Assembly (NCBI GenBank): GCA_046296295.1
Contig: JBKBLG010000002.1
Span: 195,338 to 259,337 of the forward strand
DNA: 64,000 bases
From: UBA10646 sp046296295
GTDB lineage: Bacteria; Bacteroidota; Bacteroidia; Chitinophagales; Chitinophagaceae
Direction of reading: 5' to 3'
The notes under the pieces were generated by a model that had not been told where the DNA came from, did no database searches, and saw nothing but the letters and a program-made list of their open reading frames with translations. Made by a program: the position numbers and the translations under genes. Shown here one piece after another: positions 24,839-33,381 of the stretch (position 1 is the stretch's first letter; each line of letters starts with the position of its first letter).

Positions 24839-25447
24839 TTATACGTTTTGTAGGCTGTTAGGAATGGGCACTAAATCGTTGCTGTAGTTACATGCCAGTA
24901 ATTCATCGAGGGTAAAGCGGTCAGTACTTAACCCCAACAAAAACTCTTGATACTGCAATGCGCTAATGCTAATATCCGCTTCACTCATTTTATGCGTTCC
25001 ATGTATTACAAAGGGCGGCAGGTACTGCATATTGCATAGCCGCGTAGTTTGTTCAAAGGGAATTAAAAATTGCTGCATCGTGTAACGGTTATGGCCACCC
25101 ACTGTATAGGCCGATTGAGGGCCACCCGTTGTTATTACATTCATAGCCCACTTACCTAACAATTGCTTACCCATACTACCATAAGCCCACCCATGCTCCA
25201 ACACTAAATCTTGCCATTGCTTAACAATAGGAGGGGCACTGTACCAATACCATGGGTGTTGCCAAATAATTACATCGTGGGCTGCTAGCAACGTTTGTTC
25301 GGCTTTAATATCGATATCAAAATCTGGATAGATCTGATACAAATTATGCAGGGTAACATTTTTCACTTGCTGTGCAGCCTTGTATAAATGACGCTGCACC
25401 CTACTAGCCGCAATGGCAGGATGTGCAAATAAAATTAGTACTCTCAT
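24839..25447 (-). CDS. KefF-like NAD(P)H quinone oxidoreductase
   Basis: The roughly 202-residue flavodoxin-fold protein: MRVLILFAHPAIAASRVQRHL at the start, then WQHPWYWYSAPPIVKQWQDLVLEHGWAYG and NVITTGGPQSAYTVGG, the KefF/MdaB pattern. In E. coli KefF is the ancillary subunit that activates KefC. The longer frame, starting 16 codons upstream, is spurious: those codons overlap the 3' end of the neighbouring decayed hydrolase gene in another frame, and the KefF family starts at MRVLILFAHP. The gene is 11 bp after that pseudogene and 3 bp before the antiporter. Confidence 0.88.
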   Translation of the reverse strand: MRVLILFAHPAIAASRVQRHLYKAAQQVKNVTLHNLYQIYPDFDIDIKAEQTLLAAHDVIIWQHPWYWYSAPPIVKQWQDLVLEHGWAYGSMGKQLLGKWAMNVITTGGPQSAYTVGGHNRYTMQQFLIPFEQTTRLCNMQYLPPFVIHGTHKMSEADISISALQYQEFLLGLSTDRFTLDELLACNYSNDLVPIPNSLQNV

Positions 25448-25458
25448 ACAGAGATGTT

Positions 25459-26390
25459 TTACTGTTTCAGAAAGTTGGTTAGCGAAGTCATCCAAACATT
25501 AGGTTCTTTCAAAAGCAAGCTTTGATGCCCCGATTGCCGGTACACCTTTAGCGTTTTACTTTTCGTATGGGTTAAGTTAGCAAAAATGGCATTGGTTTCG
25601 TGCAAAGCCACCCTATTATCTTGTTCGCCCCAGGGCAATGAATAACTGTAACATAGGTTTTAGGCTGTAAGTCAAATGCCCATAACCACGTACTACACTT
25701 CCCCCAAAAACAAGCATGGTTGCCATCGGTTCTTCTGGTAATTGCATCAAACGCAACCTGCCCTTGGTAGCATCTTTCAAAGAGGCAAAAGGCATATCTA
25801 GAATAACTTTCGAGGGTTGCACATTGGCATGGTTGTATATGGCTTTGGTTATAGCCGCAGCCCCTAACGAAATACAACACAATTGGTTGATTAAACTGCT
25901 GTGCCCATGTATACATGGTATAAACATCTTCACTTTCGCGGTAGCCTATCGTACACGCATTACCTGTACTTGCACCATGTGCCCTAAAATCGGTTAGTAA
26001 CACTCTATACCCTAATTCATACAAGGCTGTAGCCTCGGCTATTACACCAGCCCTATTACCACCATGCCCATGAAACAATAACACTATTCCTCTAGGCTGT
26101 GGCCTTGCTCCATACCATACTGCTAAGGCTTCGCCATCGGTTGTCCTTACGGTAAATGATTGGTGCGGCAATAAAAAACTATCCACAATAGGCCGTTTGT
26201 ACGCCTTTATACCCGTAACCATTTTCGTAAACCGATCAAAGCTGCTGAGCTGTTCAGTACCCACTTTAGGCTGTATAAGAGCACTATCGCAGAAGTAGGT
26301 GTACTTGCAGGCATACATAATAACCACCACATTCAAAAGCACTATAACAGCACCGATAGCAAAGCCAATAGGTTTGAGTGTACGTTTCAT
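25459..26390 (-). pseudogene. alpha/beta hydrolase broken by three frame changes
   Basis: Reading the three minus-strand frames in series reconstructs a normal hydrolase of about 310 residues: N-terminal membrane anchor (about 10-30), oxyanion segment GIVLLFHGHGGN, then, in a second frame, nucleophile elbow CISLGAAA, and in a third frame the C-terminus WGEQDNRVALHETNA...RQSGHQSLLLKEP with the catalytic Asp and His. Frame breaks lie near 25870-25876 (a lost GGTAT-like pentamer after VLY would restore GISLG), 25678-25681 (one G short in GGGG) and 25630-25633 (bases missing between HCP and WGEQD). An exact repeat copy (26145-26156) encodes FTVR in the first part. Sequencing error is possible but three separate losses argue for decay. 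Confidence 0.85.
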
Positions 26391-26420
26391 GGTTGTTCAA
26401 GATAAGGGTTTTATAATAGT

Positions 26421-26446
26421 TTCGGCCGCCAGAAGGGCGGCCCGAA
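26421..26446 (-). terminator. hairpin after the TlpA-like gene
   Basis: TTCGGCCGCC and GGCGGCCCGAA pair with one bulged C around a short loop, 27 bp beyond the stop of the gene at 26474 and before the hydrolase pseudogene start. Confidence 0.6.
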
Positions 26447-26473
26447 CAAAACCATAAAAACAAATAATAAAAA

Positions 26474-27631
26474 TTACAGTTGTTTTGGTATCAAATCCGC
26501 CAACTTCTTAGATAAATCGGCACCACGTAGGTTAGCAGCAATGATTTTTCCCGTAGGATCTAATAATACATTGAAGGGAATACCATCGAATTTGTAATCT
26601 TTCACCACAGCAGCATCCCAGTATTTTAAATCACTTACATGTTGCCATACAAGGTTATCTTTTTGGATAGCAGCCAGCCAAGCGGCTTTATCTTTATCTA
26701 ACGATACGCCCAGTATAGTGAAGTTACGCTTGCTAAATTGTTGATAGGCCGCCACTACATTGGGGTTTTCTTGCCTGCATGGGCCACACCAGCTTGCCCA
26801 AAAATCTACCAATACATACTTACCTCGTAAGCTGGCCAAACTAAAAGGCTTACCGTTAATATCGGGCAAGTTAATGTCTGGAGCTTGTTGGTTGAGCAAG
26901 GCATAAGGTTGGTTGGCTACTTGTTGCTGCTGTTGTTCGGCTTGCTTACGTGCTGCTAACAAATCGGTCAATGCTTTTGCGGCACTATGCTCTTTGTGTT
27001 GCGTGGCTACTACCTCGGCAGCTTTACTCCACTCTTCAGGTGTTAAGCTACGCTGGCCCAACATAAGGGCATAGTACTTACCAGCAACACTTTCGCTTGT
27101 TTTCAGATAGTTTTTAATTACGTTATTGAGCTGTGTTATTTGCGCCATTTGCTTGTTCATAGCAACCAGAGCAAGACTATCGCCGTTGGGCATACTACGC
27201 AAGCTATCAATGGCAGCGCCATTTACCGCAAGGATGCTATCTTGAACTCGGTATTGTTCAAATAAATCGTACAATGCCCTGGTAGCATCGCTACCTTCTA
27301 TATCGGGTCTGCGATAATTAGTAGCAGATAGGTTAATAGTTATAACATCGGCATCGTTGATAAAAATTACTTGTGGGCCACCTTCGTAACCAATAATGTA
27401 CAAACCTTCTTCTTTAGCAATGCTTTTGAGGCTGTATTCGTTTTTGCCCGTAAGGGTTACAGAATCTACAATAATGGGATTGTTGTTGTTAAAACTCAAC
27501 TGTTGCAACAATAATTTAGTACCCGCAGGAGCACCCATAATGTTACCCCTTACGGTGAATGTTCCGCTACCACCCTTGTTGTTACACGCTGCTATTACCA
27601 TAACAGCCAATGCTGCATAAAACCACTTCAT
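26474..27631 (-). CDS. TlpA-like thioredoxin lipoprotein with DUF4369 domain
   Basis: The 385-residue protein begins with a lipoprotein signal (VMVIAACNNK, Cys16). An N-terminal DUF4369 domain (about 22-120, FTVRGNIMGAPAGTKLLLQQL) precedes a helical linker and a C-terminal thioredoxin fold with the redox motif FWASWCGPCRQENP near 285 and cis-Pro region FDGIPFNVLLDPTG. It probably works as a periplasmic thiol-disulfide reductase anchored to a membrane. Two repeat variants are translated: 27548-27559 gives FTVRG and 27222-27233 gives ILAVNG. It appears to be a single gene between gatB and the hydrolase pseudogene. Confidence 0.9.
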   Translation of the reverse strand: MKWFYAALAVMVIAACNNKGGSGTFTVRGNIMGAPAGTKLLLQQLSFNNNNPIIVDSVTLTGKNEYSLKSIAKEEGLYIIGYEGGPQVIFINDADVITINLSATNYRRPDIEGSDATRALYDLFEQYRVQDSILAVNGAAIDSLRSMPNGDSLALVAMNKQMAQITQLNNVIKNYLKTSESVAGKYYALMLGQRSLTPEEWSKAAEVVATQHKEHSAAKALTDLLAARKQAEQQQQQVANQPYALLNQQAPDINLPDINGKPFSLASLRGKYVLVDFWASWCGPCRQENPNVVAAYQQFSKRNFTILGVSLDKDKAAWLAAIQKDNLVWQHVSDLKYWDAAVVKDYKFDGIPFNVLLDPTGKIIAANLRGADLSKKLADLIPKQL

Positions 27632-27661
27632 GAATATTTGATTATGTGAATGTATATTTTT

Positions 27662-29101
27662 TTATTTTAACTTTTCTTCGAGCAAAGCGGTTACCAATTT
27701 CGGATCGGCTTGGCCTTTGCTACGTTTCTTAACTTCGCCAACAAATAAGCCAATCAAGCCTTTTTTACCCTTTTTGTACTCGGCTACTTTATCGGGCATA
27801 TCGGCCAGTACATCGTGTACCCACTGTGCAAGTACATCGGTATTTTTTTCTTGTATCAATTGTAATGCTGTTACAGCCTCATCGACCGATATCGTAGCAT
27901 GAGTGCATAGATACGGGAATAATTTGGTTGCTGCTGTGCTAAAACTCACAGTATCGTTAACAACAATAGCAATAATAGCTGCTAAGCGTTGGGGTGTAAC
28001 GGCTATATCGGTAATAGCCATGTTGTGCTCGTTCACATATTGCTTCACCGGACCATTCAACCAGTTAGCAGCTGCTTTCACATGTGGTGTATGTTCTAGC
28101 AAGGCTTCAAAATAGTCGGCTGTAGGCTTATCGGTAATAAGTTGTTGTGCATCGTACTCGCTTAAACCGAGTGCTACATAGCGTTCGTACAATGCTTCGG
28201 GTAATGCCGGCAGGCTAGTGCTTACCTCTTGAATAATAGCATCTGTGATAATGAATGGAGCCACATCGGGGTCGGGAAAATACCTATAATCGTTAGCTTC
28301 TTCTTTATCTCTGATTGCAAAAGTTGTATCAGTAGCAGCATCGAAACTGCGGGTTTGTTGTATGATACGTTCACCTTGCAATTGCAAGTGAATCATGCGT
28401 TCTGTTTCGTATTCAATCGCTTTTTTTACATTACGAATGCTGTTTAAGTTCTTTACTTCTACTTTGGTGCCTAACGTGGTAGTACCTTTAAGGCGTATAG
28501 AAATATTAGCATCGCAACGTAAGCTACCTTCTTCCATATTACCATCGCATACATTAAGCCAACGTACTAATCGGCGTAATTCGGTTAAAAATGCGGCGGC
28601 ATCGTCGGCACTGGTAATGGCTGGTTCTGTTACAATTTCTACCAACGGAGTACCCGCCCGATTGTAATCGATACAAGAAGCATCATCGTATTTATCGTGT
28701 ATGCTTTTGCCGGCATCTTCTTCTATATGAATGCGGTTTAATGGTATGCGTTTGAGCGTACCATTTACCGTAAGGGTTATATAACCACCTACACCTATAG
28801 GTGTGGTATGTTGCGATACCTGATAGCCTTTCGGCAAATCGGGATACATGTAATTTTTTCTGGCGAAGTAGTTATAACGCTGAATTTGGCAATGTGTAGC
28901 CAAACAAAGTTGTAGGGCTAATGCAACTGCGGCCTCATTTAAATAAGGCAATGTACCCGGATGTGCCAGTGTAACAGCACTTACTTGCGTGTTAGGCTCG
29001 GCACCATACGCAATGGTATCGCCACAAAACAGCTTGGTGATGGTACGTAATTGTGCATGTACTTCTAAGCCAATAACTACTTCAAAATCGCTTGCTTGCA
29101 T
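27662..29101 (-). CDS. gatB: aspartyl/glutamyl-tRNA amidotransferase subunit B
   Basis: The kinase/transamidase subunit B of GatCAB, which converts Glu-tRNA(Gln) to Gln-tRNA(Gln). Diagnostic segments: VIGLEVHAQLRTITKLFCGD, HPGTLPYLN, the family signature LPKGYQVSQH, HIEEDAGK, EEGSLRCDANISIR, and a C-terminal helical YqeY-like tail. I prefer the start MQASDFEVV (29099-29101) over an ATG five codons upstream. An exact interspersed-repeat copy at 28764-28775 encodes LTVNG. GatA and GatC are not nearby. Confidence 0.95.
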   Translation of the reverse strand: MQASDFEVVIGLEVHAQLRTITKLFCGDTIAYGAEPNTQVSAVTLAHPGTLPYLNEAAVALALQLCLATHCQIQRYNYFARKNYMYPDLPKGYQVSQHTTPIGVGGYITLTVNGTLKRIPLNRIHIEEDAGKSIHDKYDDASCIDYNRAGTPLVEIVTEPAITSADDAAAFLTELRRLVRWLNVCDGNMEEGSLRCDANISIRLKGTTTLGTKVEVKNLNSIRNVKKAIEYETERMIHLQLQGERIIQQTRSFDAATDTTFAIRDKEEANDYRYFPDPDVAPFIITDAIIQEVSTSLPALPEALYERYVALGLSEYDAQQLITDKPTADYFEALLEHTPHVKAAANWLNGPVKQYVNEHNMAITDIAVTPQRLAAIIAIVVNDTVSFSTAATKLFPYLCTHATISVDEAVTALQLIQEKNTDVLAQWVHDVLADMPDKVAEYKKGKKGLIGLFVGEVKKRSKGQADPKLVTALLEEKLK

Positions 29102-29130
29102 CGTGCAAAGATGCAAAGATTAGCAGTATT

Positions 29131-29146
29131 ACCTTACGGTAAATGC
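29131..29146. repeat. interspersed repeat, exact copy (reverse orientation)
   Basis: ACCTTACGGTAAATG lies 30 bp upstream of the gatB start, in the gap to the divergent aldo/keto reductase gene. No other element was recognised in this gap. Confidence 0.9.
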
Positions 29147-29247
29147 ATTGACTATTTGTAACTACCTATTACCAATTGGGGCATGCCTAAACCTATGGTT
29201 TCGGTTGGTTGTTGTCGTGTATCTTCACCAAATAAATTTATTGAAGC

Positions 29248-30237
29248 ATGGAATACCGTTATATGGGACGCACTGGCTTGCAGCTAAGTGTGTTGAGCTT
29301 TGGCAGTTGGGTAAGCTTTCACAAACAAATTGATGATGGCATTGCCGATACCCTTATGAGTATTGCTTATGAGCATGGCATTAACTTTTTTGACAATGCC
29401 GAAGTGTATGCCTTGGGCAAAAGCGAAGAAATGATGGGGCGTGTTTTAAAAGCAAAGCAATGGGATAGAACCAGCTACACCGTTAGCAGTAAAGTTTTTT
29501 TTGGCTGGCGTGGTAAAGAGAATAAACCGAACCAACATGGCTTAAGCCGTAAGCATATTGTTGAGGCCTGCAACGAAGCCATGCAACGCTTACAGGTAGA
29601 TTATTTGGATTTATACTTTTGCCATAGGCCCGATAAAAAAGTGCCTATTGAAGAAGTGGTGATTACCATGAACCATTTGATGCAACAAGGCAAAATTTTG
29701 TATTGGGGTACCAGCGAATGGAGTGGTGTTGAAATTATGGAGGCGCATCGTGTAGCGAGAGATTATCGCTTGGTAGGGCCTGCAATGGAACAACCGCAAT
29801 ACAACCTTTTTGAGCGTAACAAATTAGAAAATGAATACTTGGAAGTATTTAAAAATGTAGGATTAGGTACTACCATATGGAGCCCTTTGGCATCGGGCTT
29901 GCTAACGGGTAAGTATAACAATGGTATCCCTGAAGGTAGCCGCTTGGCGTTAGAGGGTTTCGATTGGTTGAAAGATAGACTTTATGCTGCTGAAAAGCTT
30001 CAGAAAGTTCAAGCACTTGCTGCTTTTGCACAAGAATTAGGTGTTAGTTTGGCCGCTTTGAGTATTGCCTGGACAGTGAAAAATCCGAATGTTACAACTG
30101 CTATTTTAGGAGCTACCAAAGTAGAACAACTACACGATAATTTGAAAGCGTTAGAAGCCTTGCCATTATTAACACCAGAAGTAATGACAAAGATTGATAG
30201 CATTATGGGTACAAAACCAGTACTACCTGATTTTTAA
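29248..30237 (+). CDS. aldo/keto reductase, potassium-channel beta-subunit-like
   Basis: The 329-residue (alpha/beta)8 NADPH oxidoreductase has the AKR catalytic segment FFDNAEVYALGKSEEMMG (Asp, Tyr), catalytic Lys in SSKVFFGW, His in LYFCHRPD, and a C-terminal nucleotide-binding stretch AILGATKVEQLHDNLKALE. Similarity to Kv-beta/YghZ-like members is clear from YRYMGRTGLQLSVLSFGSWV at the N-terminus. Substrate unknown. It is a single plus-strand gene followed by a repeat copy and a terminator. Confidence 0.93.
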   Translation: MEYRYMGRTGLQLSVLSFGSWVSFHKQIDDGIADTLMSIAYEHGINFFDNAEVYALGKSEEMMGRVLKAKQWDRTSYTVSSKVFFGWRGKENKPNQHGLSRKHIVEACNEAMQRLQVDYLDLYFCHRPDKKVPIEEVVITMNHLMQQGKILYWGTSEWSGVEIMEAHRVARDYRLVGPAMEQPQYNLFERNKLENEYLEVFKNVGLGTTIWSPLASGLLTGKYNNGIPEGSRLALEGFDWLKDRLYAAEKLQKVQALAAFAQELGVSLAALSIAWTVKNPNVTTAILGATKVEQLHDNLKALEALPLLTPEVMTKIDSIMGTKPVLPDF

Positions 30238-30238
30238 A

Positions 30239-30299
30239 CATTTACCGTAAGGTACATTATATAAAAAAGCCCGTTAGTAGATACTAACAGGCTTTTTTT
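30239..30299. terminator. repeat copy plus bidirectional terminator
   Basis: An exact repeat CATTTACCGTAAGGT (30239-30253) begins 1 bp after the stop codon; a hairpin follows at 30263-30299 (AAAAAAGCC...GTTAGT / ACTAAC...GGCTTTTTTT). A-run and T-run flank the stem, so it can end transcripts of both converging genes. Confidence 0.85.
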
Positions 30300-30361
30300 G
30301 TTACATCAACAAACTTTATATATAATAGAAAACCAGCCTTAGGGTTTAGGGTGTTGGGGTT

Positions 30362-31351
30362 TTATAAGTTCGCTTTTTTGATGCGCTTAGGATAATTCAT
30401 GGTAATAGTTTGAGGCGTACCGTTACGAACAATTGAAAATGTAACAGCTTCGCCGGGTTCAACATCTTCAAGTGCTTCCATTAAATCATCTACACTGCTT
30501 ACTTTTTTGCCATTCACGTTGTTCACCAAATCGCCTTTTTGTAATCCGGCTTTGGCGGCTGCGCCTTCGGCATCAACACCAATTAACTTAACACCACTGT
30601 TATCGGGTGTATCTTCAATTTCAACGCCAAGTTTTGGCTTACGGTTAAAGTAAAAAGGAGCAGCCGGGCGGCGTGGACCTTCGGGACCAAACATATCGAT
30701 GGTTTCGATATCGCTAGGTTGTAAGCCCATTAACACATCGGGCATTTCAAATACACCTTCTGGAGTTGTGAAAGAGAAAGCATTCACTTGCTTTGATTTC
30801 TGCAACTTAACTTTAACTTTCTTTTCCTTGCCATCGCGTGTGTACTTCACGCTTACTTCATCGCCCTCTTTATGTTTATTAAGGATAGCAATGATATCGT
30901 CGCCGGAAGCAACTGAGGTATCGTTTAAGCTCAGTAGAATATCACCTTCTTTTAATCCGGCTTTTTGTGCAGCACTACTATCTGCCACCTCTTTGATGAG
31001 TACACCTTTCTCAGCTTTTTCGGTAACAATACCTAAGCGTGGCTTATTGTTACGTACTGTAATATTCATACTGCGTTGTTGCCCCCAGCCTATTGGTGCT
31101 TTCGGGCGGCGTGGCATGGTAATAACACGTGCATTACCATCGGTGCGGCGAACCTCAATGTTTGAGCCTTTAAAATCTTCTACAGGCTTGCCATTGACGG
31201 TAATTTTATCGCCTTCTACTACAATTACCATTTTTTCACCTTTTTCGCTACCACGCTTGCGAATAATGATGTTCTCTTCTTTTACCTCTTGGGCTATTAC
31301 TGTACCAAGCGTACTTAGTAGCAAAGCGGTTGTTACAAATAATTTAGTCAT
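30362..31351 (-). CDS. periplasmic protein with two PDZ domains
   Basis: The 329-residue protein has a signal peptide (TALLLSTLGTVIA-Q, cleavage about 20). PDZ domain 1 spans about 110-190 (RLGIVTEKAEKGVLIKEVADSSAAQKAGLKEGDILLSLND in order) and PDZ domain 2 about 240-320 (KLGVEIEDTPDNSGVKLIGVDAEGAAAKAGLQKGDLV). No protease domain is present, so it is probably an adaptor or scaffold in the envelope. Basic residues follow the signal peptide. A long open frame on the opposite strand is a composition shadow. Confidence 0.85.
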   Translation of the reverse strand: MTKLFVTTALLLSTLGTVIAQEVKEENIIIRKRGSEKGEKMVIVVEGDKITVNGKPVEDFKGSNIEVRRTDGNARVITMPRRPKAPIGWGQQRSMNITVRNNKPRLGIVTEKAEKGVLIKEVADSSAAQKAGLKEGDILLSLNDTSVASGDDIIAILNKHKEGDEVSVKYTRDGKEKKVKVKLQKSKQVNAFSFTTPEGVFEMPDVLMGLQPSDIETIDMFGPEGPRRPAAPFYFNRKPKLGVEIEDTPDNSGVKLIGVDAEGAAAKAGLQKGDLVNNVNGKKVSSVDDLMEALEDVEPGEAVTFSIVRNGTPQTITMNYPKRIKKANL

Positions 31352-31436
31352 GGGTTGAACGTTTTATCTACGAAAAGTTTAGTAGAACAAAACTAAGGGA
31401 AAATATCTAATTACGAAAACTTTCGGAAATGTTAAA

Positions 31437-33230
31437 TTAAACTTGTTCCTCATCGATAGCTGTACGTATCATATATGATTTGGTAACAATACCGTTTATG
31501 ATGTTATCGAGCCGTTCTGCTTGATCTTTTAGCATGCTTAGATAAGCCATTTGCGTATCGTCGAGCCCATCGGTATTGAAAAGTGTGAGTAGCGATTGTA
31601 TATTGGCTAAAGGTGCTCGTACTACATGTGATTGGTCGAAACTTATTTGCCGTAAGGCCTCATTCTGATGCTTTACTTTCAGGTAAGCTATTTTTTGATC
31701 GGTAATATCGGTAGCTATTATGGTTACACCTATAATTTGGCCTGTATTACTGCGAAGCGGTTGTAGAGAGTTGCGGAACCAGTGTGTTTTATCGTTCATG
31801 GCTACCTCGCTTTCAAATACAAAACCCTCGCCGGTATCCATTACTTTATTGATCATTGCGAGGTAATTTTGTACAACAGCCGGTTCAAAATAGTCGCTAA
31901 TATTTTTGTTTAAAATGGTAATGGCTGCATCGTGTACAAAATCGGCAGCTTTTTGATTTACAAATAGATAGTTGCCATCTCCATCCATCATAGCAACAAT
32001 AGCATCGGAACTTTCAAGAATGCTACGATAACGCTCGTTGATTAATACTATTTCTTTTCCGGCTAGTATTTGCTCTGAAATATCTCTACAATTACTTAAA
32101 ATGAAATGGTGGCCGCTGCTATCGGTTACTAGTTTAGTATCGCTTTCTAAAAAAACCCAATGACCTGCTTTATGCCGCATGCGAAAATACTTAATATGCT
32201 GTTGCTCGCCTGTTTCAAGCACTTTGTTCAGCACATTTGATACCAATGTAACATCATCAGGATGAATTAAATCAGTAAAAGCAGCCGCCTGTATTTCATC
32301 GGATACGTAACCAAGTACGGGCTTAACAGAAGGCGATACATACACGAGCCTTCCGCTAGTTTCGTGTAAGTACACAACATCTACCGAATTTTCTGCTAAT
32401 AGCTTTAATAACAACTCTTTTTCTGCTCGTACTTTTTCGGCCTCTTTGTAATCTGAAATATCTCTGGCAACAGCAATCATATATGCTAATACGCCGTTAT
32501 TATCGAGCATAGGCGTAATAGTAATTTCGTAATACTTGATGCCTCCATTTTTAGCTATAAATCTTGTGGTAATTTGATTTACTACTTCGCCACGCCTTAG
32601 TTTTTCATGTGCTTCAGCAGCCATTTTAGCTCTATCATCGGGGTGTACCAGATTATAAACACTGGTACCAATGAGCGCTTCTACCTTATAGCCCAAACTG
32701 TTCGTTACTGCTTCGTTCACATATAAGTAATAGCCATTAGCATCATGAATACTCACAATGTCTATCACATAACTCGCCAAAGCTAACGGATGTTCTAAGA
32801 TATCGGTTATACCACGGCTACGTGTGTACATGGCTGTAACATCGAATGCTACGCCCCTTACCACTGCAATGATATCGCTAGGGCTGTGTGCTGTGCTATT
32901 GATTTCAGTAAAATAAAGTAACTCCAGCATTCGCAACGAGCCATCGGTATGTTTAACCCTACATATACTTCTTTGAAGACCTTCCGATGCGATGGCATTT
33001 TTAAAATCGCTTTTAAGTTGGTCGTAATCGGCAGTATGCAATACTTGCCTCCACCACCATTCTCCCTTATTGAAAGCTTCGTAGGAACGACCTGTTACTG
33101 CCTCCATTTGAGCATCCCAATATAGTTCTTGATGCTGATTGCCTACCTTTATCGTCCACATACCGGCTGTGTGCAGGTTAGCAAAACGGTAAATGAGTGA
33201 ATCTTTTGATATTGCGGCGAAAGGATTCAA
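31437..33230 (-). CDS. multi-PAS sensor protein with an H-box but no ATPase domain
   Basis: The 597-residue protein has four PAS modules at roughly 20-135, 145-265, 270-390 and 395-510 (for example NGYYLYVNEAVTNSLGYKVEAL and RLVYVSPSVKPVLGYVSDEI). It ends in a HisKA-like helix pair with QSHVVRAPLANIQSLL near 530, the H-box of histidine kinases. The catalytic HATPase_c domain is missing and the frame closes at TAIDEEQV; the sequence after the stop shows no continuation. It may be phosphorylated in trans or be a signalling dead end. A repeat variant (31646-31657) encodes ALRQIS just before the H-box. No receiver gene is adjacent. Confidence 0.85.
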   Translation of the reverse strand: MNPFAAISKDSLIYRFANLHTAGMWTIKVGNQHQELYWDAQMEAVTGRSYEAFNKGEWWWRQVLHTADYDQLKSDFKNAIASEGLQRSICRVKHTDGSLRMLELLYFTEINSTAHSPSDIIAVVRGVAFDVTAMYTRSRGITDILEHPLALASYVIDIVSIHDANGYYLYVNEAVTNSLGYKVEALIGTSVYNLVHPDDRAKMAAEAHEKLRRGEVVNQITTRFIAKNGGIKYYEITITPMLDNNGVLAYMIAVARDISDYKEAEKVRAEKELLLKLLAENSVDVVYLHETSGRLVYVSPSVKPVLGYVSDEIQAAAFTDLIHPDDVTLVSNVLNKVLETGEQQHIKYFRMRHKAGHWVFLESDTKLVTDSSGHHFILSNCRDISEQILAGKEIVLINERYRSILESSDAIVAMMDGDGNYLFVNQKAADFVHDAAITILNKNISDYFEPAVVQNYLAMINKVMDTGEGFVFESEVAMNDKTHWFRNSLQPLRSNTGQIIGVTIIATDITDQKIAYLKVKHQNEALRQISFDQSHVVRAPLANIQSLLTLFNTDGLDDTQMAYLSMLKDQAERLDNIINGIVTKSYMIRTAIDEEQV

Positions 33231-33381
33231 ATTTTGTGCAGACTTTTTGTTTAAAAGAAGAACAAAAATTGCAGAAATATGTTCGATTTAGATTAAGTAT
33301 GCCTTAAAGCTGGCTTTTTTGAGCATAAATTAACCTAACAACTGCCTATTAAGTAGCTATTAAATACGCTTTAAAAGGGCT

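Noticed and set aside
25459..26390. Programmed frameshifting in the hydrolase gene
   Set aside because: Three separate breaks at different places, and no slippery heptamer with a downstream structure was noticed; decay or sequencing error is simpler.
30699..31358. 219-codon frame antisense to the PDZ protein
   Set aside because: No family-like pattern; the PDZ protein on the other strand is clearly real with two domains and a signal peptide.
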